Source of the DNA: Talaromyces rugulosus
Lineage: Eukaryota > Ascomycota > Eurotiomycetes > Eurotiales > Trichocomaceae
Direction: 5' to 3'
Assembly (NCBI RefSeq): GCF_013368755.1
Contig: NC_049564.1
Coordinates: forward strand, 2,240,001-2,304,000
Length of the DNA: 64,000 bases
Shown: in pieces, positions 46,739-56,790 of the stretch
Layout of the letters: each line of letters begins with the position of its first letter
How positions within the stretch are numbered: the stretch's first letter is position 1
The notes under the pieces: generated by a model
Database searches by the model: none
What the model was told of the DNA's origin: nothing
The model's input: only the letters and a program-made list of their open reading frames with translations
Made by a program: the position numbers and the translations under genes

Positions 46739-47631
46739 ATGTCAGCCGATTATTTACTGCAGGTCTTTTCTCTCACCGGCAAGACTGCCATCTTAACCGG
46801 TGCTACTGGCGGCCTGGGGACCTCTCTAGCTCTCGCCCTGGCCAAAGCAGGCGCCTCGATTGTCTCGATCGAGATTCCCGATGACCCAAATTCTGATACC
46901 TTGAAAAAGACCATCTCAGAAGAGGCAGGTAGTTCCGTCCGCAGCTTCACATGCGATCTGGCCAGGACGGCAGATCTAAGAGCCTGCTACGCTTCTATCT
47001 GGGAGGCAGGCATCATTCCAGATATTCTAGTCAACTGTGCAGGTGTCGTTCGCCGGAATGCTTGTGAAGATGCGACAGATGACGACCTGGATCTGGTAAA
47101 TCGGTAACCCAGTATTCTTATATATGCTAACGTCCAATTTAGTTAATTTCAGTAAACATGAAAGCAACTTACGCCTCGTGTCAAGAATTCGGGCGAAAAC
47201 TTCTAGAATTGAATCGCCCGGGGAAAATAATCAACATTGCGTCTGTAACGGCATTCCAGGCAAACAAGTTCACCAGTGTTTATGCAGCCACTAAGGGGGC
47301 CGTTGTCCAGATGACAAAGGCATTCAGCAACGAATGGGCCAGTAAAGGCATTCAAGTCAACTGTATAAGTCCGGGGTAAGATAATAGCCTTTTGTCTTCT
47401 TGATATGCTATGAGATATTAATCTAGTTGGAATAGCTACATGATAACTCCAATGACAGCTGTTTACGCCAAAGACGAAGCTATAAACTCATCCTTGATGA
47501 GTCGAGTCCCAGCAGGACGGTGGGGTATTCCCACGGATTTAGAGCCTGCTGTGCTGTTCCTTGCATCTCCAGCAAATACATTTACTACCGGAACGTCCGT
47601 GACTGTCGACGGGGGTTATTGTGGGAAGTAA
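46739..47631 (+). CDS. Short-chain dehydrogenase/reductase (KduD-like)
   Basis: Three exons (introns 47096-47142 and 47376-47435) give 261 aa, a classical SDR. The NAD(P)-binding motif is TGATGGLG near residue 20. NCAG follows at about residue 100, the catalytic Ser in IINIASVTAF, and the Tyr-x3-Lys in YAATKGAV. The end is AVLFLASPANTFTTGTSVTVDGGY. The acidic residue after strand 2 (SIEIPDD) suggests a preference for NAD. It most resembles 2-deoxy-D-gluconate 3-dehydrogenases and related sugar-acid or polyol dehydrogenases. No pathway partner lies beside it, so the substrate is open. Confidence 0.88.
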
Positions 47632-47787
47632 TACGCGTTCGTTTATTATCTTGATCCGTTGAATTGAGGAGATTGATTATAAGGGTTTCCAGTTTGAATC
47701 AGTGTAAAATCGAGAAAAGCTTTACAGGAATATGAAACCACAGAGAAAAATTTGAAGCCGTGGGAGTCAATTTAACAGTCAACTTCC

Positions 47788-48318
47788 CTACAGTTTCTGC
47801 TGCTTCCATTCTCGTCCAGCAGCCTCAAGCCCGTCCTCGCCGTCAACCAAGACACACCACCCTTCGCTCCCCAGACCCCCATCCCCGCCAATAGAAGCCT
47901 CAAAGTTAGCATTCGCATAGCTGAGCACCTCGTCATCAAACGTGCCGGGTTGCAGCCACACTGCCTTGATGCCTACTTCACGGGCTTCCTTCAGCAGAGC
48001 AAGTGTCACCGGCGGCGGCGTCACAAACGAAAGTGAGGTCTCTGCTGGTTCAGGTAGAGCCTTGGGCGATGATGCCGTTGGCAATTCCCGCGCTAGCAAC
48101 TTGATGCTCTGCTCGCGGGGGTTGATTGGGGTCACTGGTAGCGAATGCTGGACATACCAGGCCAGTACTATACTTTAAATTAGTATAAGGCCTTTTCTTT
48201 GACTTGGAGGAAGCTCAAGTTACGCACTTTTGTAGCCAAACTTGCGGCTGTCGTTGCTGGCGCCGGTGACGGCAAATCGCGGGGACGCAAAAAAGCGCGC
48301 AACTGCAGCTTCGGTCAT
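47788..48318 (-). CDS. CoA-binding (Rossmann) domain protein
   Basis: Two exons (48318-48228 and 48167-47788; intron 60 nt) give 156 aa. It is a stand-alone CoA_binding_2 domain, as in bacterial YccU. ARFFASPRFAVTGASNDSRK gives the first strand and glycine loop. KILAWYVQHSLPVTPINPRE follows, then TPPPVTLALLKEAREVGIKAVWLQPG (the succinyl-CoA-synthetase-like half) and a Gly-rich loop near the C terminus. Such small proteins bind CoA or dinucleotides; their cellular role is unknown. It converges with the SDR gene (157 bp between stops). Confidence 0.85.
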
Positions 48319-49572
48319 TTTGTATGTGCCGGGGGATATGGATAATCAACTGCAATTGGGAAAACTAATAAGATTGCTTTTCTGTATCAAGTTTGTACAA
48401 TGTTGCTGCACATGTGAGAGCGAGAAAGGCGGCGGCACCGGGAGGGGCACAGCGAATGACGTGATGGGTCGGTTGATTCAATGTTACCGAGGGACCGAAC
48501 TATGAATAACATCAATACATTCAAATGCAAGTTGCCTATACAGGTGAATTATTGTGAAATATCAACTAATTTTCCCTCGGTTATCTGGGATTTTAAGTTT
48601 TAGACATAAAAATTGCATCAGATTTCAATGTCCAATGCTCAAATGTTGAATTCCATTGCCGTTTGATATATATATATGCGCTCTGTCAACTATCTTCGGA
48701 GTGTCCATTCAATCAATTGATGCTTCTGAAACAAAAATATATAGAAAGGCTGCTCGGTTGAGGTCAATAATTGGCTATGTACTATGTATCGTTGTGCATA
48801 CACTTCCACTCGTCAATAAATTATGTGTCAGCTGAGCACTTATCCAGCTTTGGCGGAGGCTATTAAAAAAAATTTACGCCAAAAATTTAATTATCTTGTC
48901 TTCATAACCCACTCGCCAGCATTGAAGTCAGCTGTCAACCGGAGATTGAGAATCCAAAGTAGCTAGCTATATTAGGAAAGATGCACAGGCAAGTCGTGGC
49001 CTCGAGCTAGTCACGGAATGTTACGAAACGATGTCATTACCGATACTAGAAAGCTTTGAAATCATCAAGTAGGAATTCAGTAGGTAGTGTTGTGTCTGTG
49101 CGAGTATATACCAGTGCAATCCCTGAATTCATTCCAGAAATATCATTGATGACGAAACCCGTTGTCACGGAACGACAAAACGAGTAAAGCTTGCCATGGC
49201 GAGTTCTTAAAAAAAGCACAAACTCTCCAATCGGACTATAAAATAAAAATGATCCAAGCGCGGGCGTTATGGGCGATCGCAGCCCTAATCGCTGGGCTGA
49301 ACTGAAAAGCGCGCGCAGCATCGGACCGGATTCGGCAAGGAATCGACGCCAAGTGCCCCTAAACTGCATACAGTTGACAACTCAACGTGTACTATCCCCA
49401 TGCTATACTCAATAGCTTTTATAGTGGAGTTTTTTTGTTTAAGCACAGCCCTTTTTGCCTAAATCGTCAATATGCGGCGCCCCTGGGCTTGGTCCGTGGG
49501 GATCATAAATAGCTTCAGAATCCCCGTTCAACTCGTGCTCAATCCAATTGCTCCACATTTCAATCTATCAAC
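48319..49572. other. Intergenic stretch, 1.25 kb
   Basis: No supported gene. A minus-strand frame (49046-49369) has no domain and no good start. A TA run lies at 48668-48678. Confidence 0.45.
49504..49511 (+). promoter_or_regulatory. TATA-like box of the beta-lactamase-family gene
   Basis: CATAAATA lies about 65 nt before the ATG at 49573. It is supported only by sequence and spacing. Confidence 0.35.
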
Positions 49573-51402
49573 ATGCATCAATCGTGGAAAACGATTAGCC
49601 TCTTGTCGCTCTTTTCTACGGCGGCTTTGGCCGACCATCTAGGCCCGACATATCCAGCACCGATTGACTTTTCGAGCAAGCACAGCAAAATTCCAGCCGC
49701 ATGGAAGAACCTGACAACCCTCTTCGACGGTTATTTGAAACATCATGTCAATAATTCGCTGACGGCACCGTTGGCCGGCGTGGAAAACATCACTTTTTCT
49801 ACCTCGCTATTTTCTATTCATGACCCGCGCGCCACAGAACTTCAGTATCACTACACCAGTCCCGAAATCGCAACCTCCAAAAATGGCACCAACAAGGTCG
49901 ATGCCAATAGTATCTACCGCATAGCGAGCGTCAGTAAGCTGTTTACTGTCTACACCGGCATGGTCACCCTGACCGAGGAAGAATGGCACACACCACTCAC
50001 TAAGCTCAACCCTGCCCTCGCCAAATACGCAGCAGTAGCGGACGAGGATCCTACATGGCTCATTCAATTTGACAAGATCACCCCCTGGGCTCTGGCATCT
50101 CAAAGTTCCGGTATTCCAACTCAGGGCGGCCCCTTGAATGATATTCTATGGGCGTTTCTCACGCAACAAAGCACTGTCAACCCTGTTACAGAGTATGGAT
50201 TTCCCCCGGAAAATATTTCTAGCCTAGGACCTTGCTACGGTGGACTGGTGGAAGCCATTGCGGAGTGCCACGATTCCACTTTTGTCGAATCGAATGCCCT
50301 TCGACCCCCTGCCTTTCTACCTTGGTCGACCCCGATGTACGCTGATAACAATTACGAGGTTCTCGGGGCCCTGCTGTCTAATATTACTGGCAAGCCGCTC
50401 GCGGATGTCTACGAAAGCGCTCTATTTAGCCCGCTGAACCTAACCTCGACCTTCTACTCCCCGCCAACAAAGAAGGCCGACCAAGCTCGTTCTGTCGTCG
50501 CTGGTATTCCAGAAGTTGGATTCTACCTGGATATCCCATATACCACCCCGTCTGGTGGTCTGCTATCAACCCTTACCGATTTGACTAAGTTTGCTACCTC
50601 CATTTTGAACAATACACTGCTATCCGCTAGCGTAACACGCAAATGGATGAAGCCTCAAACGCACACAGCCAGCCTCAGTTACTCTATTGGTGCCCCCTGG
50701 GAGATTGTTCGCTACGTCAGCCCGACCACTGGCAAGGTGACTGACATCTATACGAAATTGGGCGATTCCGGCAACTATGGTTCCATTACAGCCCTGATTC
50801 CAGACTACGACGCTGGCTTCACCCTTCTAGCAGCATGCTCAAATGTTGCAGTGCGTAGCTTGCAGACCAACGTGATCCTTGACTATATCACGTCGGCTGT
50901 ACTACCAGCCTTGGAGGCCCAAGCTGCTTTGGAGGCTGCGCAAAACTATGTGGGCACCTATCGCTCCACACAGCCCAAGGTCAACTCATCTATAACCATC
51001 GGCATTGACGAATCCTCAGTGCCCACCAACAACTTTGGCTTGAGTCTTACAGAATGGATCTCCAACGGAACAGACGTCTTGGCCTCGGATCTTTTCAGCG
51101 GCGCAAAGCCTCGGCTTTTGTTGAGCATTCCAAAGCAGACACCGCAGGGCGAGAGTGGTGCGGTTGCCTTCCAGGCCAGTACGTTTGCGCAGACGTATAG
51201 CTACCTCACACCCGGTGCAGCAAAACGGGGTACTGTCGGCCCGTTCTCGGGCCAGTATCTGACCAATTTGGACTTTTGGAGTGTCGACGGTGATTACTAT
51301 GGTGGCAACGGTTATCGCGAGTTTGTCTTTGCTGTCAATGGGGATGGGAAAGCCGAGTCTGTTACCCCTGTAGCGACGAGGTCCAGGTTGGAGAAGAAAT
51401 AG
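49573..51402 (+). CDS. Secreted beta-lactamase-family serine hydrolase
   Basis: An intronless 609-aa protein with a signal peptide (MHQSWKTISLLSLFSTAALA). The fold is that of class C beta-lactamases, D-aminopeptidases and related esterases. The catalytic SxxK is in IYRIASVSKLF (Ser119, Lys122). The Tyr motif is in MYADNNYEVLGALL, followed by PLNLTSTFYSPP. The third motif region is KLGDSGNYGSITALIPDYDAGF, where the usual KTG or HxG is replaced, as is common in fungal members. Several N-glycosylation sequons fit secretion. A C-terminal beta-rich domain of about 150 residues follows the catalytic part. The substrate (peptide, ester or lactone) cannot be read from sequence. It is not evidence of antibiotic resistance. 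Confidence 0.85.
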   Translation: MHQSWKTISLLSLFSTAALADHLGPTYPAPIDFSSKHSKIPAAWKNLTTLFDGYLKHHVNNSLTAPLAGVENITFSTSLFSIHDPRATELQYHYTSPEIATSKNGTNKVDANSIYRIASVSKLFTVYTGMVTLTEEEWHTPLTKLNPALAKYAAVADEDPTWLIQFDKITPWALASQSSGIPTQGGPLNDILWAFLTQQSTVNPVTEYGFPPENISSLGPCYGGLVEAIAECHDSTFVESNALRPPAFLPWSTPMYADNNYEVLGALLSNITGKPLADVYESALFSPLNLTSTFYSPPTKKADQARSVVAGIPEVGFYLDIPYTTPSGGLLSTLTDLTKFATSILNNTLLSASVTRKWMKPQTHTASLSYSIGAPWEIVRYVSPTTGKVTDIYTKLGDSGNYGSITALIPDYDAGFTLLAACSNVAVRSLQTNVILDYITSAVLPALEAQAALEAAQNYVGTYRSTQPKVNSSITIGIDESSVPTNNFGLSLTEWISNGTDVLASDLFSGAKPRLLLSIPKQTPQGESGAVAFQASTFAQTYSYLTPGAAKRGTVGPFSGQYLTNLDFWSVDGDYYGGNGYREFVFAVNGDGKAESVTPVATRSRLEKK

Positions 51403-51762
51403 ATCAATTGATGTATCTTTAATTTTCACATGTATTCACTATTAAACATAGAAGCTATGATAATGACTAAAAAAACTGCTCATCCTTAAGTCTCAAGTTG
51501 TAACTAAGAGACTTGCAGAAGTAATAGTACCCAAACAATGGAATAAATACTTCGGTTCGGAAGAAATAAAAACCCGGGCAGTTACGTAGTTGGTCCCTGC
51601 GCGATCGGCGCTAGCGTGGACCGCGGCTTATCTTATCGGGTTTGTTTCGTTTGTTCGTTTGTTCGTTTGACCTTGCAACTCACCGATCAGTAACCACGAT
51701 TTGGTTTGGAATTGCAGTTAGTTTCCTCATGACACGCTATCCATCATTATTCACGAGGTAAA
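51403..51762. other. Short intergenic stretch before RAD4
   Basis: Contains three near-identical TTCGTTTG units at about 51645-51670. Nothing else. Confidence 0.5.
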
Positions 51763-54501
51763 ATGCCTCCCTTCATACCCGTCAAACGATCGCTATCTCC
51801 TGAATCCGGCCAGCAGGCAGCTCCGCCTGCCAAACGCCAGTCTACCAAACGGCAAAAAGTGACCAACCCTTTAGAAAGCGCAGCTTCGTCCTCGAGTGAG
51901 GAAGACCAAAGCGAGCCAGAATGGGAGGATGTCAATAATGGAGCCCCGAAATCAAATCAAAATGGCGATGACGATGATGACGACGAGGACGACGAGGGAG
52001 ATGAGGATGAGATTGACTGGGAAGATGCCATGGCTTCGACAGCAACTGTCACTACCACTCCAGGTGGGACCCTGGCTCCGATTGGAGATCTTGAATTGAC
52101 CCTGGATGCACTGGGGGATGTGCAAGAGCCGACTCTTCTCGATACAAAGAAAGGACCGTCCAAGATCGAGCGCGCAATTAGGCTGAATACCCATCGTCTG
52201 CACGTCCAGTGTCTGCTCTTCCACAATGCCCTTCGAAATGCGTGGATAAACGATTCAAAGACCCACGACATACTACGCAATCAGCTACCGGAAGGGATCA
52301 AAAAGGAGGTACAGAGATGGCGTGTCGCCTCTGGTTTGGAAGCCCCGCCGCAAGATACAAAGACCAAGACCAAGGGTGATAGGAAGGGAAAGAAGAGACA
52401 GACACAATCTTCTACAAAAGACTGGGGTGATTCGGCGGAACGCTTGGAACCCGGTCAGCCGGATATGAGCCATGGTGATCCAATCCTTCAGCTACTACGA
52501 ATACTAGCTGCATACTGGGGAAAGAATTTCAAAATCACAGCCCCGGGGCTCCGCAAACACGGTTACCGCAGTGCCAAAAACGTGGAACAAATACTGGCAT
52601 CCTACAAGAATGCAGAAATTGATCCGACGTTGCATGGGGAACGAGTTCCCAACAGGGATGAGTTTCGTGCGTTAGCGGACAAACGCCAGGGGTCTCGTGA
52701 TGTGGCTGCACAGTTATTTACTGCCCTTCTGCGCGCCCTAGGTATCGAAGCCCGGCTTGTTTCGAACCTGCAGCCCCTGGGATTTGGCTGGAGCAAGGCT
52801 GAAGTTAACACCTCTGACCTTCTGAAACAAGAATCCAAGGCACAGAAAGACACGACTGACAGTAATGAGGAGAGCGAGGGTGATAGGGAAGAGGAAACTA
52901 CATCCAGGAAGCGTACCTCAAAAGGGAAAGGTTATGACCGTGATCTCCCATTCCCAGTCTACTGGACAGAGGCTGTGTCGCCTGTGACTCACCATGTCAT
53001 TCCCGTGGACGCTATGGTTCTGGCTAATCAAGTGGCTGCAACACCCGAGATGGTTGCTGCCTTTGAACCTCGAGGCGCCCGAGCTGATAAGGCGAAGCAG
53101 GTCATTGCCTACGTTGTTGCACATTCGTCCGACGGCACAGCCAAGGATGTGACGACACGCTATCTCAAACGACAGACGTGGCCTGGAAAAACAAAAGGGT
53201 ACCGTCTACCACCAGAGAAACTCCTTGGGAGGTTTGCTAAAGGTGGCCCCGTTTTTAAATTCGACTATGACTGGTTCAAAATGACGATGAAGGGCTATGA
53301 ACGCCCCGCAAATAAGCGTACAGTTGCCGATGACATCGAAGATGCCAAGGACCTCGTTTCAAATCAGCCGGAAAAGAAGGCCGTTAAGAAGGAAGGAGAC
53401 ACTTTACAAAGCTTGAAGGCATCTACCGAGTTCGTTCTAGAGCGTTTTCTCCGCCGTGAGGAAGCACTACGACCCGGCGCTCAAGTCGTACGAAAATTCT
53501 CTTCGGGGAAAGGTGCCAAAGCCAAGGAAGAGGACGTGTACCGCCGTTCTGACGTATTGAGGTGCCTGTCCGCGGAAAGCTGGCACAAGGAGGGCCGTCG
53601 ACCGAAAATAGGCGAAGCGCCACTGAAGCGAGTCCCCATTCGCGCTGTTACTTTGATGAGGAAACGAGAAGTGGACGAACTTCATCGTCAGACAGGTCAA
53701 AAACCACTACAAGGGCTGTATGCTCAAGACCAGACGGAGTACATTATCCCGCCACCGATTCAAAATGGAGTAATTCCCAAGAATGGATATGGGAACATTG
53801 ACTGTTTCGTCCCGAGTATGGTACCTCGTGGTGCAGTTCATATCCCGTTCCGAGGAACAGTGCGTATATGCAAAAAGCTGGGAATCGATTTTGCCGAGGC
53901 TGTGGCTGGGTTTGAGTTTGGCAGTAAAATGGCCGTTCCAGTCATTGAGGGCGTCGTCGTCGCCGAAGAGAACGGCGATTTGTTGAAGGACGCTTGGCGA
54001 GCAGATCAAGAGGTCCGGCGCGAAAAAGAGCGACTGGCCCAGGAAAAGCGTATCCTACAAACATGGCGCAAGTTTTTGATGGGCTTGCGAATCACGGAGC
54101 GTGTTCGTGCAGAGTATGGTGACGATGGGGACGCGGAAATTGACAATCCGTTTCAACGCAGGGGTCAGAACATCCAGCCGGCTGAGGCTTCAGAAACTGT
54201 TCAGCAGGCACACGACCACGAAGAATCAGATGAAGACCATCATGACGATGCTGATAACGTCGATCAGGGCGGTGGATTCTTGCTGCCTGGGGAAGATGAC
54301 GGGGAAGACAATCTCATTTTCGATCACGGGGAGAATTCCACTCGACAGTCTGTCATCGTACCCAACTATCACGAGTCTGAGATGAGTGGAGTTGAAGTTT
54401 CCGGTGACAATGCAGAGGAAGACGAAGAAGAAGAAGAAGAGGAAGAGGTCTATAAGCCAGCCCCTCGTACCAGTGGTCGTAGACGTAGACGTGGAGGGTG
54501 A
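51763..54501 (+). CDS. RAD4: RAD4/XPC family DNA damage recognition protein
   Basis: An intronless 912-aa nuclear protein that recognises helix-distorting lesions and starts global-genome nucleotide excision repair with Rad23. The N terminus is disordered and acidic (about 45-92), with basic stretches PAKRQ and STKRQK. The transglutaminase-like region follows: RLHVQCLLFHNALRNAWI, FTALLRALGIEARLVSNLQPL, then DLPFPVYWTEAVSP after a charged insert. The three beta-hairpin domains come next: ASTEFVLERFLRREEAL (BHD1 start), YRRSDVLRCLSAESWHKEGR (BHD2) and GYGNIDCFVPSMVPRGAVHI with GIDFAEAVAGFEF (BHD3, the part that contacts flipped bases). A long acidic tail and RRRRRG close the protein. The gene symbol follows the family name; order and length match fungal Rad4. 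Confidence 0.95.
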   Translation: MPPFIPVKRSLSPESGQQAAPPAKRQSTKRQKVTNPLESAASSSSEEDQSEPEWEDVNNGAPKSNQNGDDDDDDEDDEGDEDEIDWEDAMASTATVTTTPGGTLAPIGDLELTLDALGDVQEPTLLDTKKGPSKIERAIRLNTHRLHVQCLLFHNALRNAWINDSKTHDILRNQLPEGIKKEVQRWRVASGLEAPPQDTKTKTKGDRKGKKRQTQSSTKDWGDSAERLEPGQPDMSHGDPILQLLRILAAYWGKNFKITAPGLRKHGYRSAKNVEQILASYKNAEIDPTLHGERVPNRDEFRALADKRQGSRDVAAQLFTALLRALGIEARLVSNLQPLGFGWSKAEVNTSDLLKQESKAQKDTTDSNEESEGDREEETTSRKRTSKGKGYDRDLPFPVYWTEAVSPVTHHVIPVDAMVLANQVAATPEMVAAFEPRGARADKAKQVIAYVVAHSSDGTAKDVTTRYLKRQTWPGKTKGYRLPPEKLLGRFAKGGPVFKFDYDWFKMTMKGYERPANKRTVADDIEDAKDLVSNQPEKKAVKKEGDTLQSLKASTEFVLERFLRREEALRPGAQVVRKFSSGKGAKAKEEDVYRRSDVLRCLSAESWHKEGRRPKIGEAPLKRVPIRAVTLMRKREVDELHRQTGQKPLQGLYAQDQTEYIIPPPIQNGVIPKNGYGNIDCFVPSMVPRGAVHIPFRGTVRICKKLGIDFAEAVAGFEFGSKMAVPVIEGVVVAEENGDLLKDAWRADQEVRREKERLAQEKRILQTWRKFLMGLRITERVRAEYGDDGDAEIDNPFQRRGQNIQPAEASETVQQAHDHEESDEDHHDDADNVDQGGGFLLPGEDDGEDNLIFDHGENSTRQSVIVPNYHESEMSGVEVSGDNAEEDEEEEEEEEVYKPAPRTSGRRRRRGG

Positions 54502-54746
54502 ATCTTTTGGTCAACATTCTTCAATAGATCTGTGTAGACGTCTATTATTAGATATCTTTCGATCTTCCAACGTGAATACGAAAACAATGATTATGTATAA
54601 AGCTGGTTCTGATACCGTATACCTTCTCGAATGTTCCCCAATGCGGTATAGCGCATACTTGTACCCTTCATGCCTCTTACGTCAACTGCTCCATCTCTCC
54701 CAACATCAATAATCACCACAGCTTCCTCCACAACAAGCTCTCGAGC

Positions 54747-55449
54747 ATGGCCGTTCTTTCCAAGGCGCCGATTCACTTTGGGCCTTTTCTCGTGACCTCG
54801 CAGGTAAATCAATTGATATTACACAAACCCATCATCCCATCCATATTTTAAACAAGCTTGGCGGTTTTTTTCTATATGCTAGCTAACCATGGCAACCAAC
54901 CTGCTCACGGCCGAAACGATATTATAGGTCTTTTACATAACACCTTTAAGCTTCGCCCTCGTCAACCTCAAACCAATCTTACCAGGTCACGTCCTCGTCT
55001 CCCCGCGCCGTCGCGTGCCGCGCGTCTCAGAGCTCACCGTCGACGAAACCGCAGACTTGTTTCTCACAGTGCGCAAAGTCGGGCGCATGATTGAGCGCGT
55101 GTTTGGCGCGTCGAGTCTGAATATCGCGATTCAGGATGGTGTAGATGCGGGACAGAGCGTGGCGCATGTGCACACGCACATTATTCCGCGCCGAAAAGCA
55201 GATTTGGATCATAAGGGTGGCACGGATGCGATTTATGGCATGTTGGATGGGGAGGAAGGGGATATGAGCAGGATACAGAGGCAGTTGCTCAAGGTAGCTG
55301 ATGATGAAACAGTATCAGACAAAGAGACAAAGAGGAGGACGGATTTTCCGGCTGTAGACAACGAGGCGCGTACGCCGAGGAGTGATGAGGACATGGAACG
55401 AGAGGCGCAGATGCTGGCCAAAGAGATGGAACAGGAAAACGATGACTGA
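54747..55449 (+). CDS. FHIT-type histidine triad hydrolase
   Basis: Two exons (54747-54803 and 54928-55449; intron 124 nt) give 192 aa. Members cleave Ap3A/Ap4A-type dinucleoside polyphosphates to AMP and the other nucleotide (yeast Hnt2/Aph1). The first exon carries the typical HFGPFLVTSQ. The second has LSFALVNLKPILPGHVLVSPRR, SSLNIAIQDGVDAGQSVAHV and the triad HVHTHIIPR. A charged C-terminal extension of about 90 residues (EEGDMSRIQRQLLK..., acidic at the end) is longer than in the human protein but common in fungi. RAD4 lies upstream on the same strand, 245 bp away. Confidence 0.92.
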
Positions 55450-55686
55450 TTGATAAATGAAATATTGGAGTTTTTTCTCTACTTGTACGTATTCGCAGGC
55501 CAGATACTCGTACATTATCATGCATTATGTTGTCGCGTCACCGCGTCCATACTATCTAATCTATACAAAATCCTGCAAAGCCACCCAAACGCCTCGCCCT
55601 CGTCTAGTGCCGTGGCATTGAAAACGAATAATCTCCGAGCCCGAAATTTCTCAAAATGCACCCCGCGGGTAATTCCGCAATCAAGA

Positions 55687-56423
55687 TCACGCACTGGACG
55701 TGTTGTTGTTGTTCCAAGTATGCCTTCTCTCCTTCATGATAGCCTCAGCCCACTCCTTGACCTCAGGTAACGTGATGCGGCTAGCGACATGCGAAAACTC
55801 GGACAAATCCTTGCCATGCTCCCGTTCGTATTCAACCATTTGCAGGAGCAGCTCAATCTTGTCAACGTCGTGGACAAACTGAGCCTCGGGGGTTTCATTG
55901 TCCTCGTATTCTTGGAATATGCGCCGAATCTCGCCGCCGGAAAGGGCGCCACCGGGGACACCGCGTAGCAGTGTTGTTTCGATATAGTCCATTGTTGCAG
56001 CCTCACGCCGCGCCTTTTCGGGCTTGGTTACCGACGTGTCAACGGGTGTGATATCGCCGACCAAGGATTCGGCCATGTCGTGGACGAGGGCCATCTTTGT
56101 ACAGTGCGCGATATTGAGTTTTGAGGAAAGCGATGGAGGTGCGAGCATGGTAATGATAGACATGCGATACATGTGGTCAGAGATCGATTCGGCGTGGTCG
56201 AGACCAAACCGGCGCCACCCTTCGCGCTTGGTGGTCTTGAGGCGTTCCAGGAGGTGGAAAAAGGGAATGGGAGAGGTGCTATTCTCCTCGATGGGGTGTG
56301 GCAGAGTGGAGAGAACTTGTGGTCTGTCAGCCTAGTTCAAATAACTATATTGAGGATGCGAAAAGAATGTTTACCTGACCAAGGAGTCCAGTCTCCTTGC
56401 TGGGAGGTCTCGCTGGAACCCAT
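55687..56423 (-). CDS. HD-domain 5'-nucleotidase (YfbR/HDDC2-like)
   Basis: Two exons (56423-56375 and 56315-55687; intron 59 nt) give 225 aa. The family dephosphorylates deoxynucleoside 5'-monophosphates in the cytosol (yeast Ygl101w/Ybr242w). Blocks are FFHLLERLKTTKREGWRRFG, DHAESISDHMYRMSIITML (first metal His), KMALVHDMAESLVGDITP (the HD pair) and QFVHDVDKIELLLQMVEYE (final Asp). All ligands of the H...HD...D motif are present. The short first exon encodes MGSSETSQQGDWTPWS. The open frame continues upstream but has no ATG, so 56423 is the start. Confidence 0.9.
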
Positions 56424-56790
56424 TGCGACAGATGCAAAGATGAATATCGCTGCAAAAAACAAAATACGGTGTAATATTAACCGACGCGAGATAGCGGGCG
56501 TCAAAAGAGCGGAAGGGCCTGAGGAGTAATACAAACGACAGGAATGGAGGATGATGATGATTATTTATGGAGGGGCAGAGCCAATTGATACGGCAAAAGT
56601 GGGGCCGGCGATAGGCGCAACAAACACAACAAACAAGCGCGCGGTCTGTTGTTGTCGTCCTGCAGATCGACAAGTTCACCGCTAGGTCCCCTGCTTGCTT
56701 GCTCTCACGGTCTTTTTTGTTTTTGTTTTATATTCGCTGTCAGTTGGCAGGCGACTGCAGGTGCAGCACGCTGTAACCATCTCTTTTCCC

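Noticed and set aside
49046..49369. Minus-strand frame of 107 codons
   Set aside because: No family resemblance, and it lies in the promoter region of the beta-lactamase-family gene.
49573..51402. Reading the beta-lactamase-fold protein as an antibiotic resistance gene
   Set aside because: Fungal members of this fold are mostly peptidases, esterases or of unknown function; the third catalytic motif differs from true beta-lactamases.
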